A stretch of DNA of 64,000 nt, taken from NCBI GenBank assembly GCA_015655375.1, contig JAATFD010000036.1:186001-250000 (forward strand), read 5' to 3'. Of this stretch, positions 46,126 through 57,401 are shown piece after piece. Position numbers and translations under genes: made by a program. Within the stretch, counting starts at the first letter, position 1. Every line of letters starts with the position of its first letter. Below the pieces are notes generated by a model. The model was not told the origin of the DNA and did not search any database. It worked only from the letters and a program-made list of their open reading frames with translations. This DNA is from Actinomycetales bacterium. GTDB lineage: Bacteria; Actinomycetota; Actinomycetes; Actinomycetales; Actinomycetaceae.

Positions 46126-47379
46126 TCAGTACGACCGATCGGTGGCCTCGGGGTAATAGCGCCGGAACTTCCGATACTGATTGAGACGCTGCAGACCGAC
46201 GACGAGGCCACGACGCCGATCCGTCTCGACGGGATAGTCGAGGGGATCATGACGACGCCGCTGGGAGATCAGACCACTCACGCGCGCCCGCAGATCGGCG
46301 TCACGCAGGTAGTGGAGCAGCAGGCGGTCCGGAACCAGTGAGTAGAGGACCTCCTCGCGTACCTCAACGGGTTCCACCTGCTCGTGGTTGACGAGGTCGG
46401 CCACCATCGGCACCATCGGGTTGGCACCGGCCTCCGTCATGTACCAATTGTTGCGACCGATGCGGGGATTCACCTCGAAGAAGACTGCGCGTCCGTCGCG
46501 AGGATCGATCTTGACGTCGAAGTTAGCAAAGCCGTGGTAATCCGCTGCCTCGAGGATTCGACGTGCGTCCATCCACAGCTGGTCGAAGGGTTCGGTGATC
46601 ATGGCGACGGGATTGCCGATCATCGTCGGCGCATGGTCCTCCAGCAGGACCCGGGCCGATCCGATCAGCGTCATGGTCCCGTGCGAGTCGACATAGGCCG
46701 TGACCGAGCGCATCTGGGTGTTGTCTCCGGGAATGAGCTCCTGGACCAGGAAGGTGTCCCGGAATCCGGCCTCGCGCAGGACGACCCACAGATGGGCAAG
46801 CTCCTCGGGAGTCTCGATGAACCAGATCTTCCGCTTGCCCTCGAAATCGACCGCGTCATAGGCATCGCCGCGGGAGGCCTTCGCAACAACAGGAAAGGGG
46901 ATGTCGATCGCCGGCGCCTGCCAGGTCGAGGCGTCCGCACCAGCCAAGTCGACGACAACGGTGCGCGGAGTCGGGACCCCGACCGATTCGCAGACCTCGG
47001 CGAAATGGGCCTTGTCGGTGACATGCTCGATCGTCGACAACGTCGGGAAGGGCAGGGCGTAGGACTCGGCGAGTTGATCGCGATGGCGGGCCACGAAAAC
47101 CGAATGCGTGTCATGGTTGGCCATCAGCACCAGGTCCTGGTCCCGGTGGGCGGCGGCGATCCCCCTCAGGACGGCGAGGACTTCCGCATCGTTGGCGTGA
47201 TCGGGAAGACGTTCGACGTCGAAGATCGTCGAACGCGTGATCGCGTCAATGGGCTCCGCAGACACACACAGCGCCCGCGACCCGAAGGCTTCATGGAAGG
47301 ATCGTCCAATGCCATACACACCGATGTCTCCACCCAGAACAACGGGCAGGAGCGGACGTGAGCCCTTCCGCTCGACCAT
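46126..47379 (-). CDS. ATP-grasp carboxylate-amine ligase
   Basis: The 417-residue protein has an N-terminal nucleotide-fold domain (VVLGGDIGVYGIGRSFHE), then an ATP-grasp core with VVAKASRGDAYDAVDF, FLVQELIPGDNTQMRS, FANFDVKIDPRDG and the metal site FFEVNPRIGRNN. It resembles the D-aspartate-ligase/carboxylate-amine ligase group. Next to FemAB, a role in attaching a D-acidic amino acid (D-Glu or D-Asp) to the peptidoglycan bridge is plausible; other ligase reactions remain possible. The ATG at 47379 has a modest GGTGGTG site. Confidence 0.8.
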   Translation of the reverse strand: MVERKGSRPLLPVVLGGDIGVYGIGRSFHEAFGSRALCVSAEPIDAITRSTIFDVERLPDHANDAEVLAVLRGIAAAHRDQDLVLMANHDTHSVFVARHRDQLAESYALPFPTLSTIEHVTDKAHFAEVCESVGVPTPRTVVVDLAGADASTWQAPAIDIPFPVVAKASRGDAYDAVDFEGKRKIWFIETPEELAHLWVVLREAGFRDTFLVQELIPGDNTQMRSVTAYVDSHGTMTLIGSARVLLEDHAPTMIGNPVAMITEPFDQLWMDARRILEAADYHGFANFDVKIDPRDGRAVFFEVNPRIGRNNWYMTEAGANPMVPMVADLVNHEQVEPVEVREEVLYSLVPDRLLLHYLRDADLRARVSGLISQRRRHDPLDYPVETDRRRGLVVGLQRLNQYRKFRRYYPEATDRSY

Positions 47380-47407
47380 GACACCACCAGACCTTTCTTG
47401 GTAAGAA

Positions 47408-47452
47408 TGCACCCCGGTCGTGGACTCACGACAAGAACACACCGTGGGTGCA
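47408..47452. promoter_or_regulatory. Nested inverted repeats upstream of the ATP-grasp gene
   Basis: TGCACCC (47408-47414) pairs with GGGTGCA (47446-47452), and inside it GTCGTG (47417-47422) pairs with CACGAC (47427-47432) around a four-base loop. It begins 29 bases upstream of the start codon, so it could be a structured leader or operator. Confidence 0.45.
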
Positions 47453-47523
47453 TGCCGCACCCTGCGACACCTTAACCGGCTCACATCTCCGGCAGCCACA
47501 TCCACACCCGGAGTCGCTGACTC

Positions 47524-47552
47524 CTCAGGGGAAAGCCAGGGTTACCCCTGAG
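47524..47552 (-). terminator. Perfect 8-bp stem-loop after gpmA
   Basis: CTCAGGGG (47524-47531) pairs with CCCCTGAG (47545-47552) around a 13-base loop, 50 bases beyond the gpmA stop. It probably ends gpmA transcription, though no T-run follows. Confidence 0.6.
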
Positions 47553-47601
47553 AGGGCGCGAGCAACGACCCCAGAATCAATGCTCTCGGGGCCCTCATGC
47601 C

Positions 47602-48336
47602 TCAGGTCCCGCCCTCGCGCGCGATGACCTCGGCTGCCGCTCGGGCGGTGTCCGGATCGAGGTAGCCTCCACCACGCTCGATCGGGTGGTCCTCGGCGTC
47701 GAGCCGATACACCAGGGGGTGACCGGTCGGCAGGTTGAGGTCCCGGACTTCCTCGTCGCTCAGGTGGTCGAGGACCGTGCACAATGCCCGCAGGGAGTTT
47801 CCGTGAGCGACGACCAGGACCGAGCCCCGCTCGTGGAGTATTGGCATGATGCGCTCCAGCCAGACTGCCGCGACGCGGACGATGACATCGCGCAGGGCCT
47901 CCGTCGCGCGGAGTCCCTCGCCGCGATCCACCGTCGCAACCGCGCGTCGTTGATCCTCGTCCATGGGAGGAGGTGCGATGTCGACCGACCGGCGCCAGGC
48001 AAGGAAGGTGCGCTCACCGTACTCGGCGAGCACAGCCTTCTTGCTGCGCCCGGTCAACGCTCCATAGTTGCGCTCGGTCAGTCTCCAGTCCTCCTCGATG
48101 CGTTTCGGGGAGCGGCGCACCTGCGAGGCCATGATCTCGGCCGACTCAGTCGCCCGTTGCAGGGGCGAGGAGAACCAGACCGGCGGCCACAGCGCAGCCT
48201 CATCGAGCAACTGGGCGGCCCGCACCGCTTCCATGCGGCCTCGATCGGTCAGTGGCGCATCCAGCACGCCAGTGAACAGCCCATCGGCGTTCGCCTGACT
48301 CTGTCCGTGCCTCACCAGCACCACTGTCCGGATCAT
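47602..48336 (-). CDS. gpmA: 2,3-bisphosphoglycerate-dependent phosphoglycerate mutase
   Basis: GpmA interconverts 3- and 2-phosphoglycerate in glycolysis. The 244-residue protein begins VVLVRHGQSQAN with the phosphohistidine, then TDRGRMEA, SSPLQRATESAEI, the LTERNYGALTGR segment specific to this enzyme, and VVAHGNSLRAL. AAGGA lies five bases before the ATG. Unlike the two histidine phosphatases at 17.4 and 18.8 kb, it keeps all mutase motifs. Confidence 0.95.
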   Translation of the reverse strand: MIRTVVLVRHGQSQANADGLFTGVLDAPLTDRGRMEAVRAAQLLDEAALWPPVWFSSPLQRATESAEIMASQVRRSPKRIEEDWRLTERNYGALTGRSKKAVLAEYGERTFLAWRRSVDIAPPPMDEDQRRAVATVDRGEGLRATEALRDVIVRVAAVWLERIMPILHERGSVLVVAHGNSLRALCTVLDHLSDEEVRDLNLPTGHPLVYRLDAEDHPIERGGGYLDPDTARAAAEVIAREGGT

Positions 48337-48446
48337 CGGTGTCCTTCATCCACCACACGGCGCACATCCACGTCCTCGTCATTGTGACAGAACACCGCCG
48401 AACGAGAGTCTCGTCGGAGAGCGCGAGCGCCAAGAGGATGATCTGG

Positions 48447-48518
48447 TGGGCGATACTGGGATCGAACCAGTGACCTCTTCCGTGTGAAGGAAGCGCGCTA
48501 CCCCTGCGCCAATCGCCC
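48447..48518 (-). tRNA. tRNA-Val (CAC)
   Basis: A full cloverleaf of 72 bases reads on the minus strand, with acceptor arms GGGCGAT/ATCGCCC, a GGTTCGATCCC T-arm and an anticodon loop TTCACAC giving anticodon CAC. No CCA is encoded. One base separates it from the tRNA-Cys gene. Confidence 0.93.
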
Positions 48519-48519
48519 G

Positions 48520-48590
48520 AGGTGGGTACGGGATTCGAACCCGTGTGTACGGCTTTGCAGGCCGCTGCCTCGCCTCTCGGCCAACCCACC
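48520..48590 (-). tRNA. tRNA-Cys (GCA)
   Basis: The 71-base gene has acceptor arms GGTGGGT/ACCCACC, a GGGTTCGAATCCC T-arm and the anticodon loop CTGCAAA, giving GCA. The discriminator is U, as expected for tRNA-Cys. Confidence 0.94.
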
Positions 48591-48632
48591 AGTGTCCTTC
48601 GCCAAGGCTCGAAAGAGCCCAGATGAAGACCG

Positions 48633-48705
48633 AGCGGATGACGGGACTCGAACCCGCGACCCTCACCTTGGCAAGGTGATGCTCTACCAACTGAGCCACA
48701 TCCGC
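48633..48705 (-). tRNA. tRNA-Gly (GCC), copy 1
   Basis: The 73-base gene has acceptor arms GCGGATG/CATCCGC, a GGGTTCGAGTCCC T-arm and anticodon loop TTGCCAA, giving GCC. It is identical to the copy at 48841-48913. Confidence 0.94.
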
Positions 48706-48767
48706 ATCTGACCGCCGAAGCGGCCGGGGCTTCCACCCCGTCGCATCCGACAATCCGGACTCGACCG

Positions 48768-48839
48768 TGGGCGATACTGGGATCGAACCAGTGACCTCTT
48801 CCGTGTCAGGGAAGCGCGCTCCCTCTGCGCCAATCGCCC
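48768..48839 (-). tRNA. tRNA-Val (GAC)
   Basis: The 72-base gene shares acceptor and T-arm with the Val-CAC gene. Its anticodon loop CTGACAC gives GAC, and the D-loop and anticodon stem differ slightly. One base separates it from tRNA-Gly copy 2. Confidence 0.93.
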
Positions 48840-48840
48840 G

Positions 48841-48913
48841 AGCGGATGACGGGACTCGAACCCGCGACCCTCACCTTGGCAAGGTGATGCTCTACCAACT
48901 GAGCCACATCCGC
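48841..48913 (-). tRNA. tRNA-Gly (GCC), copy 2
   Basis: This gene is base-for-base identical to copy 1. It is the first gene in the direction of transcription. A small hairpin, CGACGG (48921-48926) with CCGTCG (48933-48938), lies just upstream. Confidence 0.94.
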
Positions 48914-49134
48914 GTCACCCCGACGGTTTGACCCGTCGTGGGAACGCATAGAACCTTAACAGCTCCCTCGCCCTGACGGGAAATCCACGTCCTGCGACTC
49001 CCCTCACACGCCCCGTCCTCGGCGTCTTTCCCGGTCACAGGCCCGCCGTGTCGTCCCCCAGGATCCCACCTCCTCCGGGAGATCGGAGGTCCCGGCAGGA
49101 TGTGCATCGCCCTCATCCGTGGCACTCTGAACTC

Positions 49135-51242
<2,108 letters not shown>

Positions 51243-51246
<4 letters not shown>

Positions 51247-53747
51247 TCGTGGTCGAGCCCCATCCGCACATGCCCCACATCGGCCGACGTGTCCCCCTGT
51301 CGACCTATCGGCTCCAATTGACCCCCGACTTCACCTTCGCCGAGGCACAGGAGGTCCTCCCCTATCTGGTTGCCCTCGGTGTCACGGACGTCTACCTGTC
51401 CCCAATCCTCCAACCGGTGCCGGGTTCTCGTCACGGCTACGACGTCGTCGACCACACCCATATCAACGCCGATCTGGGTGGGCGCGAGGGCTTCGAGGAG
51501 TTCTCGGTCCATGCCCATGAGCTGAAACTCCACGTCGTCGTCGACATCGTTCCCAACCACATGGCCGTTCCCACCCCCGTATGGCTCAATCGCGCCCTGT
51601 GGTCGGTTCTCAAGCACGGGACCGACTCCGGCTTCGCCCGGTGGTTCGACATCCAGCCCGACGATCAGATCCTCATGCCGGTCCTCGGCGCCCGCATCGG
51701 ACAGGTCCTCGCGCGCGGAGAGCTCGTCCTCGATCAGATGGTCATCCCCACCGAACCCCAGTACGGCGAGCAATGGGTCCTGCGCTACTACGACCACGTC
51801 TTCCCCGTCGTCGAGGGAACCGAGTCCCTTCCGCTGGTCGTTCTCCTGGAACGCCAGCACTATCGTCTAGCCCATTGGAAGGTTGGCGACGAGGAGCTGA
51901 ACTACCGTCGTTTCTTCGATGTCGACACCTTGGCCGGTATCCGCGTCGAGCGTCCGGAGGTCTTCGACGCGACCCACGAACTTCTCCTCGGTCTCTTCGA
52001 CGCCGGCTTCATCGACGGGTTCCGTGTGGATCACCCCGACGGGCTGGCCGACCCTCGCGGATACTTCCACCGATTGAGCGAGCGGACCGGAGGCGCCTGG
52101 ATCGCGGCCGAGAAGATCCTCGACGAGGATGAGCGGCTCCCCGGGGACTGGGCGGTGTGCGGGACCACCGGTTACGACACCTCATGGCGACTGCACGCAC
52201 TGCAGGTCGACCCCCGGGCCGCGATGCCGTTGGGAGCGGTCATGCAGGAGATCACCGGGGACTCACCGGCCTCCTTCGATCGACTCGTGCGTGAGTCGAA
52301 GCTCCACGTCATCGACACGTCGCTGGCGACCGAGGTGCGCCGAGTCGCCACCCTCGTATGGGACATCTGCCAGGAGGACGTCCGTCTGCGCGACCACACC
52401 CTGCGCGGCCTTGTCGACTGTCTGCGCGCATTGATCGTCGAAATGAACCAGTACCGGGCCTACGTCGTCCCGGGCATTCCGGTTCCCCAGTCCTCCCGCG
52501 AGGTCATCACGGCTTCCCGTGACAGGGCGCTGACTCGGATCGATCCCGATCTGGAGGACACGCTCGACGTTCTCGTCGCCCTCGTCCTCGGCGACGAGGT
52601 CGGTTCCGCGGGGCTGTCCTCCACGGATGAGCGCCGGGCAGAGGTCGCCGTCCGCTTTCAGCAGGTGTGCGGCGCCGTCATGGCCAAGGGCGTGGAGGAC
52701 ACGGCCTACTACCGCTGGACGCATCTGGTCTCCCTGACCGAGGTCGGCGGTTCCCCGACGCATTTCGGAATCGACCCCGACGCATTTCACGCCTTCGAGT
52801 CGCATCTGCAGGTGACCTGGCCCGCGACGATGACAGCGGGCACCACCCACGATTCCAAGCGCGGCGAGGACGCGCGCGCCCGCTTGGCGGCTCTGACCTC
52901 CTACCCTGAGGAATGGGTGAGTCTGGTCCAACAGCTGCGCTTTGTCACCGAGCCCCATCGTCCCTCCGGCCTTGACGGACGCGCAGAAAACCTCCTGTGG
53001 CAGACGCTGGAGGCAACCTGGTCCGATTCGGACCCGATGACCGTCCAGCGTCTGCGTGAGTACCTGACGAAGGCGGTGCGCGAGCAGAAGACCTGGACGA
53101 GCTGGACCTCGCCCGACACCGAACGCGAGGACGAGCTCATGACCTTCGCCACCGCGTGTCTGGCCGATCATGAGGTGACGGCCCTGATGGACCAATGGAC
53201 GCAGCTGACCGCCGAGACCCAGCGCACATGCATCCTCGTCTCGAAGGCCCTTCAGCTGACCGTGCCCGGTGTCGCCGACGTCTACCAGGGCAGCGAGATC
53301 ACCCGAACCTCGCTGGTCGACCCCGACAACCGTCGCCCCGTCGACTTCCAGCACCTGGAGCAGATGCTCGAGGAAGTCCACTCCGGACGCCTCGACGACC
53401 TCGACGCGGAGAAGCTGCGCCTGACGACCGCGATCCTTCATCTGCGTCAGCGCGAGCACTGGGCCTTCGTCTCTCCCGAGGCCGGGTATGCACCTTTGCC
53501 AACCTCGTCGGGACACGCGATCGCCTTCGCACGCGAAGACTCCACGGGACCGCGCGCGATCACCGTAGCGACCCGACTGCCCCGCGCCCTCAACGACATC
53601 GGCGGATGGGTCGACCAGACGGTCGTCCTGCCCGAGGGCCAGTGGGTCGACATCGTCTCCGGACGGATCGTCGAGGGCGGCCCCACGAAGCTCGCGACGC
53701 TGCTCTCCTCAGATCCCGTCGTCGTCCTGCGCAAGGAGGATTCGTGA
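51243..53747 (+). CDS. treY: Malto-oligosyltrehalose synthase TreY
   Basis: TreY turns the reducing end of a malto-oligosaccharide into a trehalose unit. The 834-residue GH13 protein has PLSTYRLQL, VDIVPNHMAV, the nucleophile in GFRVDHPDGLADP, WIAAEKIL for the acid/base and TTHDSKRGEDAR. The ATG overlaps the glgX stop by four bases. GlgX-made linear glucans would be its substrate. Confidence 0.96.
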
Positions 53748-55498
53748 CCTCCGCCGAGCACAACCAGACAATCCGCGTGTGGGCACCCGAGGCCGGTCGG
53801 GTCGACGTGGTGCTCTCGCCCAGCGGCCGGTGCATCCCGATGACGCGTGAGGACGGAGACTCCCCAGGCGACGGTGCCGCCGGATGGTGGAGGGGGCCCG
53901 ATCTGCCAGTGGGCAGCCGCTACGCGTTCTCCCCCGACGGAAGAGGCCCCTTCCCCGATCCTCGCTCCCGGTTCCAGCCCGAGGGCGTCGACGGCCCCTC
54001 GCAGGTGTGGATCCCACCGTCGGCGCAGAATCGGGTCGCCTCCCCCGCGACGTCGGTTCTCGGCGGTGTCATCGAGGAGATCCACGTCGGGACCTTCACG
54101 ACCGGCGGAACCCTGGTCTCGGCGATCGATCGGCTCCCGGACCTCGTCGACCTCGGGGTGACGACGGTCGAGCTGATGCCGATCGCCCAGTTCTCCGGCG
54201 AGTTCGGATGGGGCTACGACGGGGTCGACCTCTTCGCGGTCCACCGCGCCTATGGCGGACCGGACGCTCTCGTCGCCTTCACCAACGCGGCCCACCGGCT
54301 CGGTCTCGCCGTGTGCATCGACGTCGTCCTCAACCACCTCGGAGCCTGGGGCAACTATCTCTCACAGCTCGGGCCGTACTACTCCGAACGCCATCAGACC
54401 CCGTGGGGGCCCGGGTTCGACCTCGACGGACCCCACTGCGCCGAGCCGCGAGCCTTCCTCATTGACGTGTGTCGCAACTGGCTCGTCGACTTCGGGGCCG
54501 ATGCTCTGCGCCTAGACGCCGTCCACGCAATCCACGATGACTCCCCCGTCCACCTGCTCCAGGAACTCTCCACCCACGTCCACGAGTGGGAAGCCTCAAC
54601 GGGTCGTTCCTTCACAGTGATCGCAGAGTCCGACCTCAATCGGATCTCGATGGTCACTCCCATCGAGGAGGGTGGGATGGGGATGGATGCCCAGTGGGCC
54701 GACGACGTCCACCACGCGATCCTCGTCGCGCTGACGGGCGAGTCGCAGGGCTACTACGCGGACTTCGCCGATCCCGGTGCTTTGGTCCACGTCCTCGAGG
54801 ACGTCTTCCACCACGACGGACGATGGTCAAGTTTCCGGAGAAGGAACTGGGGCGAACCCGTCCCCCACGCGGTCGACCGACGTCGCTTCGTCGTCTGTTC
54901 CCAGGACCACGACCAGATCGGGAATCGGGCGGAAGGCGATCGCCCCTCACAGCGCCTGAACGATGCCCAACTCGCGGCTGCGGCCGCCCTGATCCTGCTC
55001 AGTCCCTTCACACCGATGCTGTTCCAGGGCGAAGAATGGGGCACGCGCACCCCCTTTCAGTTCTTCTCCGCCCAGGAGGGCGAGGACCGAGCCCGCATCG
55101 TCCGTGAGGGCCGTCAACGTGAATTCGGCGAACATGGATGGCAGGACACCGTGCCGGACCCGACGTCGCGTTCAACCCTGGAAGCCTCAGTCCTCGACTG
55201 GTCGCAGCGCACAGGGCCGCGCGAATCGACGATCCTCACGTGGTACCGGAACCTGACCGCGCTGCGCCGTGAGCACCCGGACGTGCGATCGGGCCGACGG
55301 CAGCGAGCCACCCGGACCGGGTACATCATCCGCACGGTCAACGGGTCGCTCGTCCTCGAGGCCGATCTGCGGGGAGAGGCGTTGCCGAAGGTTCCGAGCG
55401 GACGGATTCTCGCCGAGTTCCCGGCCGCGGGAAACCGGGGCGTCGCCGTTCGCGTGCTCGATAAAGGCACATCTGGGGGGACCATCGCTGATGAGTGA
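53744..55498 (+). CDS. treZ: Malto-oligosyltrehalose trehalohydrolase TreZ
   Basis: TreZ frees trehalose from the TreY product. The 584-residue GH13 protein starts VTSAEHNQTIRVWAPEAG with an N-terminal beta domain, then GWGYDGVDLFAVHRAYG, ALRLDAVHAI (nucleophile), VIAESDLN (acid/base) and SQDHDQIGNR. The GTG start overlaps the treY stop (GTGA) and has AAGGAGG four bases before it; upstream in-frame codons lie inside treY. Confidence 0.96.
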   Translation: MTSAEHNQTIRVWAPEAGRVDVVLSPSGRCIPMTREDGDSPGDGAAGWWRGPDLPVGSRYAFSPDGRGPFPDPRSRFQPEGVDGPSQVWIPPSAQNRVASPATSVLGGVIEEIHVGTFTTGGTLVSAIDRLPDLVDLGVTTVELMPIAQFSGEFGWGYDGVDLFAVHRAYGGPDALVAFTNAAHRLGLAVCIDVVLNHLGAWGNYLSQLGPYYSERHQTPWGPGFDLDGPHCAEPRAFLIDVCRNWLVDFGADALRLDAVHAIHDDSPVHLLQELSTHVHEWEASTGRSFTVIAESDLNRISMVTPIEEGGMGMDAQWADDVHHAILVALTGESQGYYADFADPGALVHVLEDVFHHDGRWSSFRRRNWGEPVPHAVDRRRFVVCSQDHDQIGNRAEGDRPSQRLNDAQLAAAAALILLSPFTPMLFQGEEWGTRTPFQFFSAQEGEDRARIVREGRQREFGEHGWQDTVPDPTSRSTLEASVLDWSQRTGPRESTILTWYRNLTALRREHPDVRSGRRQRATRTGYIIRTVNGSLVLEADLRGEALPKVPSGRILAEFPAAGNRGVAVRVLDKGTSGGTIADE

Positions 55499-56618
55499 AG
55501 AACACGCGAACGACGACCAGTCGGGCGATCCGCGGGATCCCGTGCCTGATCCTGCGTTACTCCTCGATCCGGGAACGGAGGGATTGCTGACGCCCCTGGC
55601 CCAGCGAACGCATCCCGACACGGCGATCGCCTCGCTCGCCACTTCCCGGGCGTGGCGGGATGGAAAACTACTCGAGACCTCACCCTCCGCCGGCGTCCTC
55701 CCACAGGCCATCGCCGACCCCGACACGTTGGTGTGGGTCGATCTGTTCCAACCCAGTGTCACCGATTTGCAGGAGGTTTTCGGGGAGATCGGCCTGACAC
55801 AGACTGCCGTCGAGGACGTGCTGGGCCGCCACGAGCGCCCAAAGATCGTTCAACATGAGGACTGGGTCTATGTCACGACCCACGTCCTCGCGCGCAGGGA
55901 TTCCCCGGACGGGCCCGAGGGCGGACATGAGCTCGTCCACTGCCGGATCTCAGCGATCGCTACTCATTCTGCTCTGGTGACGATCCGGCTCGATCCGGGA
56001 TGGGACATGACTGAGGTCGTGAGCCGCTGGAATGAGGACCCCGGTCTGATCTGCCGCGGCGTGGGAGCACTGATGCATGGGCTCCTCGATGTCGTGGTCG
56101 ACGGCGAGTTCGAAGTCCTTCAGGCGCTCGACGACGAGGCTGAAGATCTCGAGGACGTCCTACTGAGCGGCCCGACCGACAACACCTTCATCCTGCAGGT
56201 CTACTCACTGCGCAAGGAGCTGTCCGAGCTGCGTCGGGTCGTTGTCCCGATGCGCGACGTCGTCACCGGGATCCAACGTCACCAGACGATCGCCGGCACC
56301 GAGATGGCACCCTGGTGGGGTGACCTCTACGATCACGTCCTGAGAGCAACCGAATGGACCGAGTCCCTGCGAGACATGGTCTCGTTCCTGGTCGAGACGC
56401 AGATGTCACTGATGGACTGGCGCCTCAATACGGTCATGAAGAAACTGGCCGGATGGGCCGCGATCATCGCCATCCCGACGCTGATCACGGGGTGGTTCGG
56501 GCAGAACGTGCCATTCCTCGGCCATGATGGGCCCGCAGGGTTGTGGAGTTCGGTGACGCTGATCGTTGTCTCGACCATCGCGCTGTATGGGGTCTTCAAG
56601 AAGAAGGATTGGTTGTAG
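55491..56618 (+). CDS. CorA-family metal transporter with variant GQN motif
   Basis: The 375-residue protein has a large N-terminal cytoplasmic domain, a long stalk helix and two C-terminal membrane segments ending in KKKDWL. The loop after the first segment normally reads GMN in magnesium channels; here it reads GWFGQNVPF. That change could alter ion choice or conductance. The start overlaps treZ by eight bases, so translation is coupled to a trehalose operon without an obvious reason. The substrate metal is not certain. Confidence 0.87.
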   Translation: MSEEHANDDQSGDPRDPVPDPALLLDPGTEGLLTPLAQRTHPDTAIASLATSRAWRDGKLLETSPSAGVLPQAIADPDTLVWVDLFQPSVTDLQEVFGEIGLTQTAVEDVLGRHERPKIVQHEDWVYVTTHVLARRDSPDGPEGGHELVHCRISAIATHSALVTIRLDPGWDMTEVVSRWNEDPGLICRGVGALMHGLLDVVVDGEFEVLQALDDEAEDLEDVLLSGPTDNTFILQVYSLRKELSELRRVVVPMRDVVTGIQRHQTIAGTEMAPWWGDLYDHVLRATEWTESLRDMVSFLVETQMSLMDWRLNTVMKKLAGWAAIIAIPTLITGWFGQNVPFLGHDGPAGLWSSVTLIVVSTIALYGVFKKKDWL

Positions 56619-56969
56619 GCGTGCGTTGCATCGCGTTGGCAGCGAGGGCTGCTGCAGGCTTTCGCGGTCCACAGATGCACATGGGTACCCGGGCACTGGT
56701 CTGATGAGATCGACGGAGAACATCCAACCCGGGGGCATGGGCCCCGCCGGTGGTGAGTCCATCCCGGAGCCTTCCCCACCGTCCGCGACGAACTCGCCAC
56801 CCGCACACTCAGCATCGGCGCCATGACCGCGCGGTTCGAAACCTCTTCTCTATGGTCGGGTTTGTCGCAGACCCCATCGACCAGAACACGGGCCGGCACT
56901 CTGCCCTTTGCGCGGGCCTTTCGGACAGACCTGGGCGTCGACGCGATGGCCAGGTGAGACAGGACTGCG
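56619..56969. other. Intergenic stretch, no recognisable gene
   Basis: These 351 bases separate corA from the HxlR gene. The plus strand carries one open segment ending at the TGA near 56957 with a coding-like phrase (VRDELATRTLSIGAM), but no start, ribosome site or family match was seen. No insertion sequence or RNA gene was recognised. Confidence 0.4.
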
Positions 56970-57317
56970 TCAGCTCCCGCGCCGGGCGTCCGCTGACAGA
57001 TTCTTCTGCGCCCACCGGCCCAAATCCTTGAGGACCGGAACCAGTTCCTCTCCGGCGCGGGTCAGCGAATAGGACACGGACACGGGCGGCCCTGGAGCGA
57101 CGTCACGAGCGATCAGACCCACGTCTGTCAGTTCCGCCAATCGATCGGACAAAACGGCGTCACTGATGCCAGTCACGGAACGTCGCAGGACGACGAAAGA
57201 ACACGGACCCACACTCAGCGCGTCGATGATCATTCCGTTCCACCGTTTGCCGAGGATCGTGAACGCGCTGCTCACAGAGGCATCGCAGAGATGTCGATCA
57301 CCCGCCCGAGAGTCCAT
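56970..57317 (-). CDS. HxlR-family transcriptional regulator
   Basis: The 115-residue protein is a winged-helix regulator with FTILGKRWNGMIIDAL near residues 20-35, FVVLRRSVTGISDAVLSDRLAELTD as the recognition region and YSLTRAGEELVPVL as the wing. HxlR proteins sense reactive electrophiles or redox stress. Divergence from an azoreductase-type gene suggests it controls that gene. An ATGGATCCAT palindrome covers its start codon. Confidence 0.88.
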   Translation of the reverse strand: MDSRAGDRHLCDASVSSAFTILGKRWNGMIIDALSVGPCSFVVLRRSVTGISDAVLSDRLAELTDVGLIARDVAPGPPVSVSYSLTRAGEELVPVLKDLGRWAQKNLSADARRGS

Positions 57318-57325
57318 GGATCCAT
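57316..57325. promoter_or_regulatory. Palindrome ATGGATCCAT in HxlR/azoR gap
   Basis: A perfect ten-base palindrome lies at the HxlR start codon. On the plus strand TACACT (57335-57340) could be a -10 for the divergent gene. Operator use is a guess from position. Confidence 0.35.
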
Positions 57326-57401
57326 CTTAGTTGCTACACTCGCCGAAGCCACTCTGCAAATCAGAGCGACTTCAACGAACAGAGCTACAGAAGGATCCGC
57401 C

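Noticed and set aside
48633-48913. Identical 73-base repeats suggesting a CRISPR-like array
   Set aside because: They are two tRNA-Gly genes with full cloverleaf and anticodon.
52263-53516. Minus-strand open frame opposite treY
   Set aside because: Antisense shadow; treY motifs are complete.
56333-56899. Minus-strand open frame across the end of corA
   Set aside because: Overlaps a secure gene and shows no motif or ribosome site.
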